A stretch of 64,000 bases of DNA from Lachnospiraceae bacterium. GTDB taxonomy: Bacteria; Bacillota; Clostridia; Lachnospirales; Lachnospiraceae. Below, in pieces: positions 44,740-54,191 of this stretch. The stretch spans positions 1 through 64,000 of the forward strand of contig JAKSHY010000006.1 in NCBI GenBank assembly GCA_024399135.1, written 5' to 3'. The notes under the pieces are model-generated. The model was not told the DNA's origin, did no database searches, and saw only the letters and a program-made list of their open reading frames with translations. The position numbers and the translations under genes are program-made. Position 1 is the first letter of the stretch. Every line of letters starts with the position of its first letter.

Positions 44740-45882
44740 ATGGATATAGAGAATCTTCAGAATGAAATAGATAATATTGACAAAGATATAGTCTCTTTAC
44801 TGAATAAGAGAATGGCGATATCTAAGAAAATCGCCCAAACAAAGGTAGAAAATAATCTTCCATTAAGAGATGTAAGTAAAGAGCGACAGAAGATGAATGA
44901 AGTTATTGACATGTCAGAAGAAGACCTTAAGGATTATATGTCAGTTCTTTATTCAATGATTTTTGATGTGACCAAGTCATATCAGAGTACATTCATAGCT
45001 AAGAATTCCGATATTACATCAAATATTGAGAATGCTATGGAAAAAACAGATAAGATATTCCCTCAGCATGCCAAGGTTGCCTGCCAGGGTGTAGAGGGTG
45101 CTAATTCCCAGATAGCATGTGATAAGCTTTTTAGAAACGCTAACATTACTTACTATAAGTCTTTTGAGGGCGTATTTAAAGCAATTGAAAATGGTGAGTG
45201 CAGATATGGAATTGTTCCAGTAGAGAATAGTATTGCAGGTTCTGTCAATTCTGCATACGACTTAATGAGTAAGCATAATTTTAAAATAGTAAGAAGCATC
45301 AGATTAAAGATAGATCATAATCTTTTAGTTAAACCTGGAACGAAATTAGAGGATATCAGAGAGATATATTCTCATGAGCAGGCAATTAACCAGTGCTCAG
45401 AGTTTTTAGGAAGTCTCAAGGATGTTAAGGTTATTCCTTGTGAGAATACAGCGATTGCAGCTAAGAGGGTGTCATTATCAGACAGGAATGATGTGGCAGC
45501 GATAGCATCTAGGGCATGTATATCTTTGTACAATCTTTCTTCGTTAAAAGAATCTATCCAGAATACTGATAACAACTATACACGTTTTATATGTATTTCT
45601 AAGGAGTTGGAAATCTATCCTGGCGCAAGTAAAACAAGTGTCATGCTGACGCTTCCACATGAACCAGGATCATTATACAAAATTCTTTCAAGGTTTTATG
45701 CATTGGGAGTTAATCTTATTAAGCTTGAAAGTAGACCATTGCCGAACAGGGAATTCGAGTTTATGTTCTATTTTGATTTAGAAACATCAGTGTATACAAA
45801 GGGATTGCTCAGCCTTTTAGACGAGCTTTCCATGATATGTGATAACTTTACTTATCTTGGAAGCTATAACGAAGTGATTTAA
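44740..45882 (+). CDS. pheA: Bifunctional chorismate mutase / prephenate dehydratase
   Basis: 380 aa. Residues 1-90 are an AroQ chorismate mutase (NEIDNIDKDIVSLLNKRMAI, then VSKERQKMNEV). Residues about 108-285 are prephenate dehydratase (VACQGVEGANSQIACDKLF; IVPVENSIAGSVNSAYDL; ARVS-type region; NNYTRFICIS). The C-terminal ACT domain (SVMLTLPHEPGSLYKILSRF and KLESRPLPNREFEFMFY) binds phenylalanine for feedback. It carries out the two steps from chorismate to phenylpyruvate. Single gene, no attenuator seen upstream. Confidence 0.95.
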   Translation: MDIENLQNEIDNIDKDIVSLLNKRMAISKKIAQTKVENNLPLRDVSKERQKMNEVIDMSEEDLKDYMSVLYSMIFDVTKSYQSTFIAKNSDITSNIENAMEKTDKIFPQHAKVACQGVEGANSQIACDKLFRNANITYYKSFEGVFKAIENGECRYGIVPVENSIAGSVNSAYDLMSKHNFKIVRSIRLKIDHNLLVKPGTKLEDIREIYSHEQAINQCSEFLGSLKDVKVIPCENTAIAAKRVSLSDRNDVAAIASRACISLYNLSSLKESIQNTDNNYTRFICISKELEIYPGASKTSVMLTLPHEPGSLYKILSRFYALGVNLIKLESRPLPNREFEFMFYFDLETSVYTKGLLSLLDELSMICDNFTYLGSYNEVI

Positions 45883-45947
45883 GAAATTTTGTTATTACGG
45901 CTGGTAAAATTATTGGTAAAGGAAGAGGTTGTTTTAGGGAGGACTTA

Positions 45948-47624
45948 GTGAATAGGGAGAGTTTACTATGTAATTTCATATCTGGCATATGTGTGGACAA
46001 TATTGGTCTTGTCGAGATGTCAGCATTGATAGGTCAGAAGTTTGGGGAAATTTCTGATGTGTTGAAGGTTGGAAAGCTTCATATCAACTCTGAATCTGGA
46101 ATTACGCCTTTGATGACGAAAAGTGATAAGCGTTCTATGGATATTTTCGAAGGAGACAAGGTTGAACTTGAAAATGACAGGACGTTTAGATACAAGACTG
46201 GAGATGGCGGAAGCTTTGAGGTTATATTTTACGGAATTCCTAAGAAGAAATGGTCGACTAAGGATGATGTGATGCTTAAAGCTATTTCGGATGTGATTTT
46301 CACACGGCTTGCAAAGACCAGAATGGGAACGATTCTTGAAGAGATTTCATCCAAGGATCCGGAAACCAAGGTTCCTAATATGGTTGGGTTCTACAAGTTC
46401 TGTGAAATAAAAGGTATCCATCAAAGAACACATGAATACTGCTCGATATTCATGAATATAAAGAACTTTAGGAATTTCAATAGAACTGAAGGCGAAGAAA
46501 ACGGAAAGAAATTGATACATCATGCCAACAATTTTCTTTATAGCCTTTGTAATGAGGATGAAATTTTGGCAAGACCAGGTGGTGATAACATGATTATGCT
46601 CGTTAAAAAGGATCACCTTGATGAAATCATTAACGGCATTGAGAATGTATACTATCATACCAAACTGGGTGAACGTGAACACGATGTACATGTGGATCTT
46701 TGGACTGGTGTTTATGATATTCAGCCTGGAGTTACTGTTCATCAGGCAATCGAGAATGCAAGTATTGCGTTACTTAGTTCTAAGAAGAATAAGAATGCCA
46801 AACTTATATGTTATCATTCAGACGATTTAATGCAGGAATATACCAGAAAGAAAGAACTTTTATCTATATTTACCAAATGTCTGGCTAATAATGAATTCGT
46901 GGTTTACTATCAGCCAAAGGCGAATGCTAAAAATGGTGAGCTTATAGGAGCAGAAGGACTTGTTAGATGGTTCCATAAAGGAAAGCTTATTCCGCCTAAC
47001 GATTTCGTACCAGCACTTGAAGAAGATGGACTGGTTATAGAACTTGATTTCTATGTATTCGAAAAAGTGTGTATGGATATACGAAAATGGCTGGATGATG
47101 GAATAGAACCAGTACGTATTTCAACCAATTTTTCCAGAGACCATTTCATTAATTCGGATACAGCAAACAGAATAATCGATATTATGAAGAAGCATAATGT
47201 TGATGGAAAATATGTTCAGGTTGAGATAACTGAAATGGCTGGAGTTGATGATGTTAAGGAAATGATTAAATTCATTAATACACTTCATGCTAATGGCGTC
47301 ACAGTTGCCATTGATGATTTCGGAATTGGCTATTCATCTCTTAATATGCTTAAGGATTATGAGGCGGATATAGTCAAAATAGATAAGTCACTTCTTGATG
47401 ATGTTAGTGACAGTGTTAAGGCTAAAATGCTTTTAGAGAGCATTATTAAAATATCAAGAGATGTTGGCATGGAAGTTTTAGTTGAAGGCGTAGAAGAGAA
47501 GGAACAGCTTGATTACGTATCGACGATAGGATGCGATTATGTTCAGGGCTATTACTTCGACAGACCATTGCCTAAAGAAGAGTTTGATGACAGACTTCAA
47601 AGCAAAACATATACAATCGAGTAG
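45948..47624 (+). CDS. Cytosolic GGDEF-EAL protein, probable c-di-GMP phosphodiesterase
   Basis: 558 aa, no membrane segment. Residues 1-125 are an unassigned sensory region. The GGDEF-like domain (about 130-290) has RPGGDNM in place of GG(D/E)EF, so cyclase activity is unlikely. The EAL domain (about 300-550) has GAEGLVRW (EGL instead of EAL, catalytic Glu kept), NFSRDHF, VEITEMAG, IDDFGIGYSSLNML, VKIDKSL and VEGVEEKEQ, so metal and c-di-GMP ligands look intact. GTG start with AGGGAGG just upstream. A strong hairpin spans its stop codon. Confidence 0.88.
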   Translation: MNRESLLCNFISGICVDNIGLVEMSALIGQKFGEISDVLKVGKLHINSESGITPLMTKSDKRSMDIFEGDKVELENDRTFRYKTGDGGSFEVIFYGIPKKKWSTKDDVMLKAISDVIFTRLAKTRMGTILEEISSKDPETKVPNMVGFYKFCEIKGIHQRTHEYCSIFMNIKNFRNFNRTEGEENGKKLIHHANNFLYSLCNEDEILARPGGDNMIMLVKKDHLDEIINGIENVYYHTKLGEREHDVHVDLWTGVYDIQPGVTVHQAIENASIALLSSKKNKNAKLICYHSDDLMQEYTRKKELLSIFTKCLANNEFVVYYQPKANAKNGELIGAEGLVRWFHKGKLIPPNDFVPALEEDGLVIELDFYVFEKVCMDIRKWLDDGIEPVRISTNFSRDHFINSDTANRIIDIMKKHNVDGKYVQVEITEMAGVDDVKEMIKFINTLHANGVTVAIDDFGIGYSSLNMLKDYEADIVKIDKSLLDDVSDSVKAKMLLESIIKISRDVGMEVLVEGVEEKEQLDYVSTIGCDYVQGYYFDRPLPKEEFDDRLQSKTYTIE

Positions 47625-47642
47625 GGATTTTCCCTACTCGAT
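47616..47642 (+). terminator. Hairpin spanning the stop codon of the GGDEF-EAL gene
   Basis: ATCGAGTAGGG (47616-47626), loop ATTTT, CCCTACTCGAT (47632-47642), perfect 11 bp, followed by TTGTTG. The stop codon TAG lies within the left arm. A modest T tail makes it a probable but not certain terminator. Confidence 0.65.
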
Positions 47643-47662
47643 TTGTTGTGGAAAGGATTAAA

Positions 47663-48367
47663 ATGATAACTACAGTATTATTCGATTTAGATGGCACACT
47701 GCTTCCTATGGATAATGACGAATTCATTAAGTATTATTTCGGGCTGTTATGCAAAAAGGCTGCGCCTAGAGGATATGAGGCTAAGGAACTAATAGATTCT
47801 ATATGGACAGGGACAGCGGCTATGGTCATGAATGATGGAACTAAAACCAACGAGAAGGCTTTTTGGGATAAGTTCTGTGAAATAATGGGCGAAGAGGCCA
47901 GAAAAGATATAGATCTTTTTGATGATTTTTATCGTAATGAATTTAATGGAGCAAAAGCCGTATGTGGTTATAATCAGAATCTGATTGATTTGGTTCATGA
48001 ACTAAAGAAAGAAGGCAAGAGGATAATACTTGCTACCAACCCTATTTTTCCTGAGGTTGCTACCCTAAACCGTATAGAATGGGCTGGCTTTTCAAGGGAT
48101 GATTTTGAACTCATCACAACATATGAAAATATTGGATTTTCGAAGCCTAATCCGGAGTACTATAGAGAAATTTTAAGACGTATTAATGTTCCAGCTCGGG
48201 AATGCCTGATGGTAGGAAATGATGCTAAAGAAGATATGATAGCAAGCGAGGTTGGAATTAAGGTGTATCTTTTGACTGATCATCTTATTAATAAAGAAAA
48301 TATAGATATTTCAGTATATCCTAACGGAGATTACACAGGAATCCGTAAGTTGCTTGAGGATGAATAA
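47663..48367 (+). CDS. HAD family hydrolase
   Basis: 234 aa. Motif I is FDLDGTLLP (nucleophile and acid Asp), motif II ILATN, motif III/Lys GFSKPNPEYY and motif IV VGNDAKEDMIAS. The helical cap between residues about 20 and 95 marks a subfamily I HAD phosphatase, substrate unknown. ATG 47663 is preferred over in-frame GTG 47648, since AAAGG lies 7 bases upstream. Confidence 0.88.
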   Translation: MITTVLFDLDGTLLPMDNDEFIKYYFGLLCKKAAPRGYEAKELIDSIWTGTAAMVMNDGTKTNEKAFWDKFCEIMGEEARKDIDLFDDFYRNEFNGAKAVCGYNQNLIDLVHELKKEGKRIILATNPIFPEVATLNRIEWAGFSRDDFELITTYENIGFSKPNPEYYREILRRINVPARECLMVGNDAKEDMIASEVGIKVYLLTDHLINKENIDISVYPNGDYTGIRKLLEDE

Positions 48368-48394
48368 TAAATTGTTTGGGGAAGAATAATTATT

Positions 48395-49591
48395 ATGGCA
48401 TGTGTGATATTAAAGAAGGGCGAAGGCCGTACGATTAAAGCGGGCGGAGCCTGGATATTTGACAATGAAATAGATTACATAGAAGGAAACTACGAAAACG
48501 GAGATATCATAGAGGTTAACGATTTTGATGGTTATCCTATGGGAAAAGGATTCATTAATGAAAATTCGAAGATAAGAGTTCGAATGATGACCCGAAAACC
48601 CAATGTTTCAATTGATGATGATTTCATTAGAATGCGTGTAAAGAATGCATGGGAATACCGAAAAACTACAGTAGATACTTCATCGTGTCGAGTGATTTTC
48701 GGCGAGGCAGATTTTCTTCCAGGTCTCGTTATTGACAAGTATGAGGATGTTTTGGTCGTAGAATGTCTGGCCCTTGGTATGGTTCAGTTTAAAGAAAAAA
48801 TCGTGAATATGCTTAAAGAGCTGATGAAAGAAGATGGTATCAGTATTCGTGGAGTATATGAAAGAAGCGATGCCAATGAGCGAATCAAGGAAGGCCTTTT
48901 GAAGGTTAAGGATTTCATTGGCGAGCCATTCGAGACCAACGTTGAAATTGTAGAAAATGGAGTTCGTTACATGGTTGATGTAGTGAACGGTCAAAAAACT
49001 GGTTTCTTTTTAGATCAAAAATATAACAGACTTGCGATGCAGCGAATCTGTAAAGATAAGAGAGTTCTTGACTGCTTCACACATATGGGAACTTTCGCCC
49101 TGAATGCCGGAATCGCAGGAGCTAAGGAAGTAACAGGCTTAGATATTTCGGAATATGCCATTGAACAGGCAAGAAATAATGCCAAGCTCAATAAGCTTGA
49201 TGATACAGTACAGTTTAGATGTGCCAATGTTTTGGATGAATTGCCAAGACTCTATGAAAATGGAGAACAGTTTGATGTAGTAATTTTGGATCCTCCGGCA
49301 TTCACCAAGTCACGTGAGGCTACTAAAAACGCGATAAAGGGTTATCGCGAAATTAATATGAAGGGACTAAGGCTGGTTAAGGATGGAGGATATCTTGCAA
49401 GCTGCTCCTGCTCGCATTTCATGACAGAGGAGCTTTTAGCCAAGACTATAAAGGAAGCAGCGAAGGCTGTTCATAAAAGGTTGAGACAGGTAGAATTCAG
49501 AACCCAGTCTCCAGACCATCCCATCCTTTGGGCGGCGAATGAAAGCTATTATTTGAAGTTTTTTATTTTCCAGGTAGTGGATGAGAAGTAG
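48395..49591 (+). CDS. RlmI-type class I SAM-dependent rRNA methyltransferase
   Basis: 398 aa. An N-terminal PUA domain (ILKKGEGRTIKAGGAWIFDNEI) precedes an EEHEE-like linker and a Rossmann methyltransferase (VLDCFTHMGTFALNAGIAGAKEVTGLD; DVVILDPPAFTKS is motif IV; SCSCSHFM motif). The organisation matches RlmI (YccW), which makes m5C1962 in 23S rRNA in E. coli; the exact target in this organism is inferred. The small membrane gene follows 8 bp later. Confidence 0.9.
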   Translation: MACVILKKGEGRTIKAGGAWIFDNEIDYIEGNYENGDIIEVNDFDGYPMGKGFINENSKIRVRMMTRKPNVSIDDDFIRMRVKNAWEYRKTTVDTSSCRVIFGEADFLPGLVIDKYEDVLVVECLALGMVQFKEKIVNMLKELMKEDGISIRGVYERSDANERIKEGLLKVKDFIGEPFETNVEIVENGVRYMVDVVNGQKTGFFLDQKYNRLAMQRICKDKRVLDCFTHMGTFALNAGIAGAKEVTGLDISEYAIEQARNNAKLNKLDDTVQFRCANVLDELPRLYENGEQFDVVILDPPAFTKSREATKNAIKGYREINMKGLRLVKDGGYLASCSCSHFMTEELLAKTIKEAAKAVHKRLRQVEFRTQSPDHPILWAANESYYLKFFIFQVVDEK

Positions 49592-49599
49592 GAGGAAAT

Positions 49600-49842
49600 A
49601 TGATATTTGCATCTACAGGAATTATGATATTAGCGGTTTTCGTATTAGTACTCATTGCATCAATTTTTGGTTCACAAAATGGACGAGTATCGCGTACTCA
49701 TGAACGAAGCCGTATGAATGTTTCAAGAAAGTCAAAATTAGGTGTGATAGTATTTTTGCTGATTATCATTGCAATATGTGTAGCTGCCTACTTCTTTTTC
49801 GGAGGCAGAACTTTTCAAAGAGCAATTATGATGGCGGCATAA
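49600..49842 (+). CDS. Small hypothetical membrane protein
   Basis: 80 aa with two hydrophobic helices (residues about 3-22 and 49-68) separated by a basic, Ser/Arg-rich loop (NGRVSRTHERSRMNVSRKSK). Not recognised. AGGAGG lies just upstream of ATG 49600 and the gene follows the methyltransferase by 8 bp, so it is likely real and co-transcribed. Confidence 0.6.
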   Translation: MIFASTGIMILAVFVLVLIASIFGSQNGRVSRTHERSRMNVSRKSKLGVIVFLLIIIAICVAAYFFFGGRTFQRAIMMAA

Positions 49843-49893
49843 AGAAATAACGAAAATATAATAACGAAAAAATTATTGAAAAGGAGAATAGAG

Positions 49894-50625
49894 ATGTTTT
49901 GTGGAAAGTGTGGTTGTCAGTTTGATGACTCAGGAAAATTCTGCCCTAACTGTGGGGCTAGTGTTGAAAACCCTGGACAGAGTTCAGGTGCGTCTTATGA
50001 TGAAAGGGAAAACCAGAGTGCTGGTGCATCTTATAATGAAAATGTAAGACAGAGTGGGAATGCTGCGGCCAATAACCCATATGCGAAGAAATTCGGCAAC
50101 AATATGAATTATATTTCATCAACCGGTTCGAGAGGATTCGTATCAGAAGATGAAGTGCCTTTATATAGTTTGAATAATGGAACTCTGGCTCATCTCGTAT
50201 CAGGAAGAGGCTGGGTTAGTGATGATGCAATAATTACGAATAAGAGACTTTATTATTCATGCAATGTTGGATTTTTTGACAGAACCAAGGATGAAGAAAT
50301 TGTTAACTTAGAGGATATTACAGGCACAAAAATTGTTAACCGCTCACCAATCTGGCTAATTATTCTGGCTGTAATCTGCCTTATAGCAGGTATAGTTATT
50401 GGAGCATCTGAGGAAGAGGCGTTCATCTTCATAGGTATTGCTGCGGCAGTTGTACTTAGTGTTATATATTTCTTTAGAAAAGACGCTATCCTATCACTGG
50501 AATATGCGGGTGGATTCATTGACTTCAGGGTTAAGTATTATGGTATGGACAAGATACGAACTTTCCAAAGATGTATCTATGCAGCTAAAGAAATTCAGGA
50601 AAAGGAAAAATGTAATTTAGAATAG
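49894..50625 (+). CDS. Zinc-ribbon membrane protein with PH-like domain
   Basis: 243 aa. Residues 1-25 are a zinc ribbon (CGKCGCQFDDSGKFCPNCG). A repetitive Ser/Gly/Asn linker (ASYDEREN...ASYNENVRQ) follows. Residues 95-155 (VSDDAIITNKRLYYSCNVGF, then EIVNLEDITGTKI) resemble bacterial PH-like domains that hold membrane-linked sensors; two helices at about 155-200 pass the membrane. Function unknown. ATG 49894 follows AAGGAG at 49879-49884. Confidence 0.75.
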   Translation: MFCGKCGCQFDDSGKFCPNCGASVENPGQSSGASYDERENQSAGASYNENVRQSGNAAANNPYAKKFGNNMNYISSTGSRGFVSEDEVPLYSLNNGTLAHLVSGRGWVSDDAIITNKRLYYSCNVGFFDRTKDEEIVNLEDITGTKIVNRSPIWLIILAVICLIAGIVIGASEEEAFIFIGIAAAVVLSVIYFFRKDAILSLEYAGGFIDFRVKYYGMDKIRTFQRCIYAAKEIQEKEKCNLE

Positions 50626-50629
50626 TAAA

Positions 50630-51583
50630 ATGTTAGAAAATTTACTTTTTAGCCTTAATGCAACAATGCCAATCTTCCTTATGATGGTGGCTGGTTATGT
50701 TTTAAAGAAGATAAATTTCATTAAAGAAACGACGGTTGGAGACATTAATAAGCTGGTGTTCAGAGTATTTTTGCCGGCGTTACTGTTTACTGATCTTGCA
50801 AAGCAGGATTTCGTCGGTATGTGGGATGGATCCTTCGTGCTGTTTTGTTCAATAAGCACACTTGTGAGTATAGTTGTTGCTTTTTTCTTATCCTTTGTGG
50901 ACAAAGATAAAAGTGATCGCGGTGAATTCATTCAGGCGTCCTACAGAAGTGCAGCGGCTACCTTAGGTATAGCTTTCATGACCAATATATATGATAACGT
51001 AGCTATGGTTGCTCTGATGATTCTTGCGTCAGTTCCTATATATAATGTAGTGGCAGTAATAGTGCTTTCACTGACAAGCCCTGAAAATAAACCTAATGAA
51101 AACCATGGTTTAGTTATTAAGAGAACCTTTAAAAATGTAATTACTAATCCAATTATTCTTGGAATTTTGGTCGGACTTATATGGTCGCTTTTAAAGCTTG
51201 ATCAGCCGGTTATTATGGAAAGGTCTTTAGGATATTTGAGTGATCTGGCATCCCCATTAGCCTTAATAGGCTTGGGAGCATCATTTGAATTTTCAGAGTT
51301 TAAGGAAAAGCTTAAGCCGATTCTGTGTATTATTTTTAACAAGCTGTTTCTTTTCTGTATTCTATTTCTTCCACTTGGAATATATATGGGATTTAGAAAT
51401 GATAAACTCGTGGCAGCGCTTATTATGCTTGGAAGTGCTACAACCAGTAGCTCATATATCATGGCTAAGAATATGGGGCATAGAGGAGTTATTTCATCAA
51501 GTGCAGTTATGCTGACGACTCTCCTTAGTGCGTTCTCATTAACGTTCTGGTTGTTCATTCTAAGAACTTTAGGGTATATTTAA
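50630..51583 (+). CDS. AEC family transporter
   Basis: 317 aa, about ten membrane helices in two halves. The opening ATMPIFLMMVAGYVLKKINF, LVFRVFLPALLF and the C-terminal ATTSSSYIMAKNMGHRGVIS match auxin-efflux-carrier/malonate-type transporters. Substrate in bacteria is usually a carboxylate or amino acid; not determined here. It starts 4 bp after the previous gene. Confidence 0.88.
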   Translation: MLENLLFSLNATMPIFLMMVAGYVLKKINFIKETTVGDINKLVFRVFLPALLFTDLAKQDFVGMWDGSFVLFCSISTLVSIVVAFFLSFVDKDKSDRGEFIQASYRSAAATLGIAFMTNIYDNVAMVALMILASVPIYNVVAVIVLSLTSPENKPNENHGLVIKRTFKNVITNPIILGILVGLIWSLLKLDQPVIMERSLGYLSDLASPLALIGLGASFEFSEFKEKLKPILCIIFNKLFLFCILFLPLGIYMGFRNDKLVAALIMLGSATTSSSYIMAKNMGHRGVISSSAVMLTTLLSAFSLTFWLFILRTLGYI

Positions 51584-51669
51584 GAAGGATATGAGATTTA
51601 TCTGGTAAGATATAGAGAATCACTTGGGTAAGAAGTCAGGTGAAATGAAATAAGAAAAGAAGGTATTGT

Positions 51670-52785
51670 ATGTACGATTACTTGGTAGTAGGTTCAGGTC
51701 TTTACGGTGCGACCTTCGCGCGCGAAGCTGTTAAAAAAGGAAAGTCGGTTCTGGTAGTAGAGAAAAGACCTAATGTAGGTGGAAATATCTACACTAAAAA
51801 AGAAGAGAATATTAATGTGCATGTTTATGGTGCACATATTTTTCATACCAATAATAAAAGGGTTTTTGACTATTTAAGCCAGTTCACAACCTTTAACAGA
51901 TTTACCAACAGTCCGGTTGCTAATTATAAGGGTGAACTTTATTCATTACCTTTTAACATGTATACCTTTAATAAAATGTGGGGAGTAACAACTCCTGATG
52001 AAGCTTATGAAATGATAGAGAAGCAGAAGAAGGAAGCCGGAATTGGAGAACCTAAGAATCTTGAAGAGCAGGCTATATCTTTGGTCGGAAAAGATATATT
52101 TGAAAAGCTTATCAAAGGATATACCCAGAAACAGTGGGGAAGAGAATGTAAGGATCTACCTTCGTTTATTATTAAAAGACTTCCTGTAAGACTAACATTT
52201 GATAACAACTATTTCAATGCCCTTTATCAGGGAATCCCAATTGGTGGATACACGAAAATGATCGAGAATATGTTAGAGGGTATCGAGGTAAGACTTAATA
52301 CAGATTATTTAGCTAATAAAGAGGAGCTTAATAAACTCGCAAATAAGGTTATATACACTGGACCTATCGACGCATATTTTGAATATTCATTAGGTAATCT
52401 TGAATACAGATCAGTACGATTCGAAAATGAAACGCTGGATATACCTAATTTCCAGGGTAATGCGGCTGTTAATTATACTGATGCCGAAACTCCATGGACC
52501 AGAATAATTGAGCACAAATGGTTCGAATTCGGAAAAGACGAAGATGGAAATGATATTCCTAAAACTATTATTAGTAGAGAATACAGTTCTGAATGGAAGG
52601 TTGGAGATGAACCATATTATCCAGTTAATGACGAAAAGAACGGAAAACTCTATGAAGAATACAAAAAGCTGGCATCTTTGGAAAAGAATGTAATATTTGG
52701 AGGCAGACTTGCAGAGTACAAATATTATGACATGGATGCTGTCGTAGATGCGGCATTAAATAAGTGTGATGAAGAGCTGATATAG
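51670..52785 (+). CDS. glf: UDP-galactopyranose mutase
   Basis: 371 aa. The FAD-binding motif is VVGSGLYGATFAREAVKKGK, followed by KRPNVGGNIYT and YGAHIFHTNNKRVFDYL. QKQWGRECKDLPSFIIKRLPVR and the C-terminal FGGRLAEYKYYDMDAVVDAAL are Glf-specific. It interconverts UDP-galactopyranose and UDP-galactofuranose for surface glycans. No glycosyltransferase neighbours are present. Confidence 0.96.
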   Translation: MYDYLVVGSGLYGATFAREAVKKGKSVLVVEKRPNVGGNIYTKKEENINVHVYGAHIFHTNNKRVFDYLSQFTTFNRFTNSPVANYKGELYSLPFNMYTFNKMWGVTTPDEAYEMIEKQKKEAGIGEPKNLEEQAISLVGKDIFEKLIKGYTQKQWGRECKDLPSFIIKRLPVRLTFDNNYFNALYQGIPIGGYTKMIENMLEGIEVRLNTDYLANKEELNKLANKVIYTGPIDAYFEYSLGNLEYRSVRFENETLDIPNFQGNAAVNYTDAETPWTRIIEHKWFEFGKDEDGNDIPKTIISREYSSEWKVGDEPYYPVNDEKNGKLYEEYKKLASLEKNVIFGGRLAEYKYYDMDAVVDAALNKCDEELI

Positions 52786-52816
52786 ATTATTGTATAAAAA
52801 TATGGAGGATAGAAAA

Positions 52817-53119
52817 ATGGTTAAGCATGTAATTTTGTGGCAGATTAAGGACGAATATTCAGACAGTGAAAAGGCTGAAATTAAAAAAGGTGTTAAAGAG
52901 GGATTAGAAGGTCTTTTAGGAAAAGTGCCTGGTCTTACAGAGATTAAGGTCTATACAGAGGGTCTTGAGAGCTCTAATGCTGATCTGATGCTTGACTCAA
53001 CTCTTGAAAGCGAGGATGCACTTAAGGGTTATCAGAAGAATCCTGACCATGTGGATGTTGCCAATAGCAAGGTTCGTCCATTTATGAAGAACCGTGTGGT
53101 TATGGATTATGTTGTATAA
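52817..53119 (+). CDS. Dabb (stress-responsive alpha/beta barrel) domain protein
   Basis: 100 aa, the size of a single Dabb domain. VKHVILWQIKDE at the start and the AYQKNPDHVxV-like block GYQKNPDHVDVANSKVRPFM are typical. Homologues are small dimeric ferredoxin-like barrels with unknown substrates. Three in-frame starts exist (52790, 52802, 52817); GGAGG at 52804-52808 selects ATG 52817. Confidence 0.85.
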   Translation: MVKHVILWQIKDEYSDSEKAEIKKGVKEGLEGLLGKVPGLTEIKVYTEGLESSNADLMLDSTLESEDALKGYQKNPDHVDVANSKVRPFMKNRVVMDYVV

Positions 53120-53160
53120 TAGCATAATGTAAAAAATAAAAAATAAAATGTAAAACATAC

Positions 53161-53189
53161 TTGACATTATATCAAACATATATTATCTT
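53161..53189 (+). promoter_or_regulatory. Probable promoter of membrane-protein/XRE pair
   Basis: TTGACA (53161-53166), 17-bp spacer, TATCTT (53184-53189), 119 bp upstream of ATG 53308. The leader in between is A-rich with no clear hairpin. Confidence 0.55.
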
Positions 53190-53307
53190 ATACTCATAAA
53201 CTAGATTAATCTAAAAACAAAACATAATACAAAAGCACAAAGCAAAAACAAAAAAGCTTGTGCAAAGCAAAGTACAAGAAAAATGATTAAGAAAGAAGGA
53301 TAAGAAA

Positions 53308-53844
53308 ATGAGTAACGAAATAATGTTAGGTAGATCAGTAGGCATTGCAGCAGGTTTCATGATAGGTTTAATTCTGGCGGCAATCATATTCAAATTCGCC
53401 AACAAGGATAAGAAAATGAAATCTCAGTATGATGAAAGACAGGAGTTAGTAAGAGGAAAAGGATACAAATTTGCATTTTGGACTTTCTCAGTTTGTGAAG
53501 CTGTGTTTATGATAATTGATATGGCATTTCCTAATATAGTTCCATTATTTTTTGCAGCTTTTGCATCTATAATGATTGCAGGAATAGTGCTTGCTCTTTA
53601 CTGTATATTCAAAGGTGCTTACTGGGGAATGAATAACAATAGAAAAAGATATATTGCTGTATTCATTGCTGCAGGATTAATAAACTTTATGTCTGCCATT
53701 ATGGCTATAGTTAATGGGGAGATGGTCGTTGATGGTAAATTGGAGCCACCTTCAATTAATCTTATGTGCGGAATTATGTTAGTAATCATTGGCGTAGCAA
53801 TCGCAATTGATTCTTTCAGAAATAAGAAAGAAAGTGAGGAGTAG
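53308..53844 (+). CDS. Four-helix membrane protein paired with an XRE regulator
   Basis: 178 aa, with hydrophobic segments at about 10-28, 50-70, 73-95, 110-130 and 143-163 and a basic/acidic DERQELVRGKG loop after the first. Proteins with this loop (MKSQYDERQ) occur with a short XRE repressor in many Firmicutes, and are of unknown function. The XRE gene begins 3 bp after its stop, so the two form a transcription unit. Confidence 0.72.
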   Translation: MSNEIMLGRSVGIAAGFMIGLILAAIIFKFANKDKKMKSQYDERQELVRGKGYKFAFWTFSVCEAVFMIIDMAFPNIVPLFFAAFASIMIAGIVLALYCIFKGAYWGMNNNRKRYIAVFIAAGLINFMSAIMAIVNGEMVVDGKLEPPSINLMCGIMLVIIGVAIAIDSFRNKKESEE

Positions 53845-53847
53845 CCA

Positions 53848-54042
53848 ATGAAAAATCTAAAATTAAAGGCTGCCAGGGCCGGAATGGATTTAAGCCAGGA
53901 CGATTTAGCGAAGGCTGTCGGAGTTTCAAGACAGACTATAAGTGCAGTTGAAAAGGGTGACTACAATCCAACAATTAATCTTTGTATAGCAATATGCAAG
54001 GCTTTAAATAAAACACTGGACGAACTCTTCTGGGAAGATTAA
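53848..54042 (+). CDS. Short XRE-family helix-turn-helix regulator
   Basis: 64 aa, consisting of one lambda-repressor fold (LKAARAGMDLSQDDLAKAVG, VSRQTISAVEKGDYNPTINL, AICKALNKTLDELFW). It is the minimal form seen downstream of DUF2178-like membrane proteins; it probably represses its own operon. GAGGAG ribosome site overlaps the preceding stop. Confidence 0.9.
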   Translation: MKNLKLKAARAGMDLSQDDLAKAVGVSRQTISAVEKGDYNPTINLCIAICKALNKTLDELFWED

Positions 54043-54093
54043 AATAAAAACAACATCTGGTCTTATAAAAAAAACAAAAACAGGTCATTTCCG

Positions 54094-54170
54094 AATGCCA
54101 GTTTAACAAGTATACTCTGTAACATAAAGTGAAAGAGTTGAGTCGACAAAACAAATTAATTACTGGCATT
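54094..54170 (+). promoter_or_regulatory. Inverted-repeat leader of the ECF S component gene
   Basis: AATGCCAGT (54094-54102) and ACTGGCATT (54162-54170) close a 59-nt loop containing a second pair ACTCT/AGAGT (54114-54118 / 54134-54138). The right arm ends 3 bases before GAGAGGAG, the ribosome site of the ECF gene. It could be a vitamin-responsive leader, but matches no riboswitch I can name; a TATACT at 54111 could instead be a -10 element. Confidence 0.4.
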
Positions 54171-54191
54171 TGAGAGGAGACAGGATGTAGT

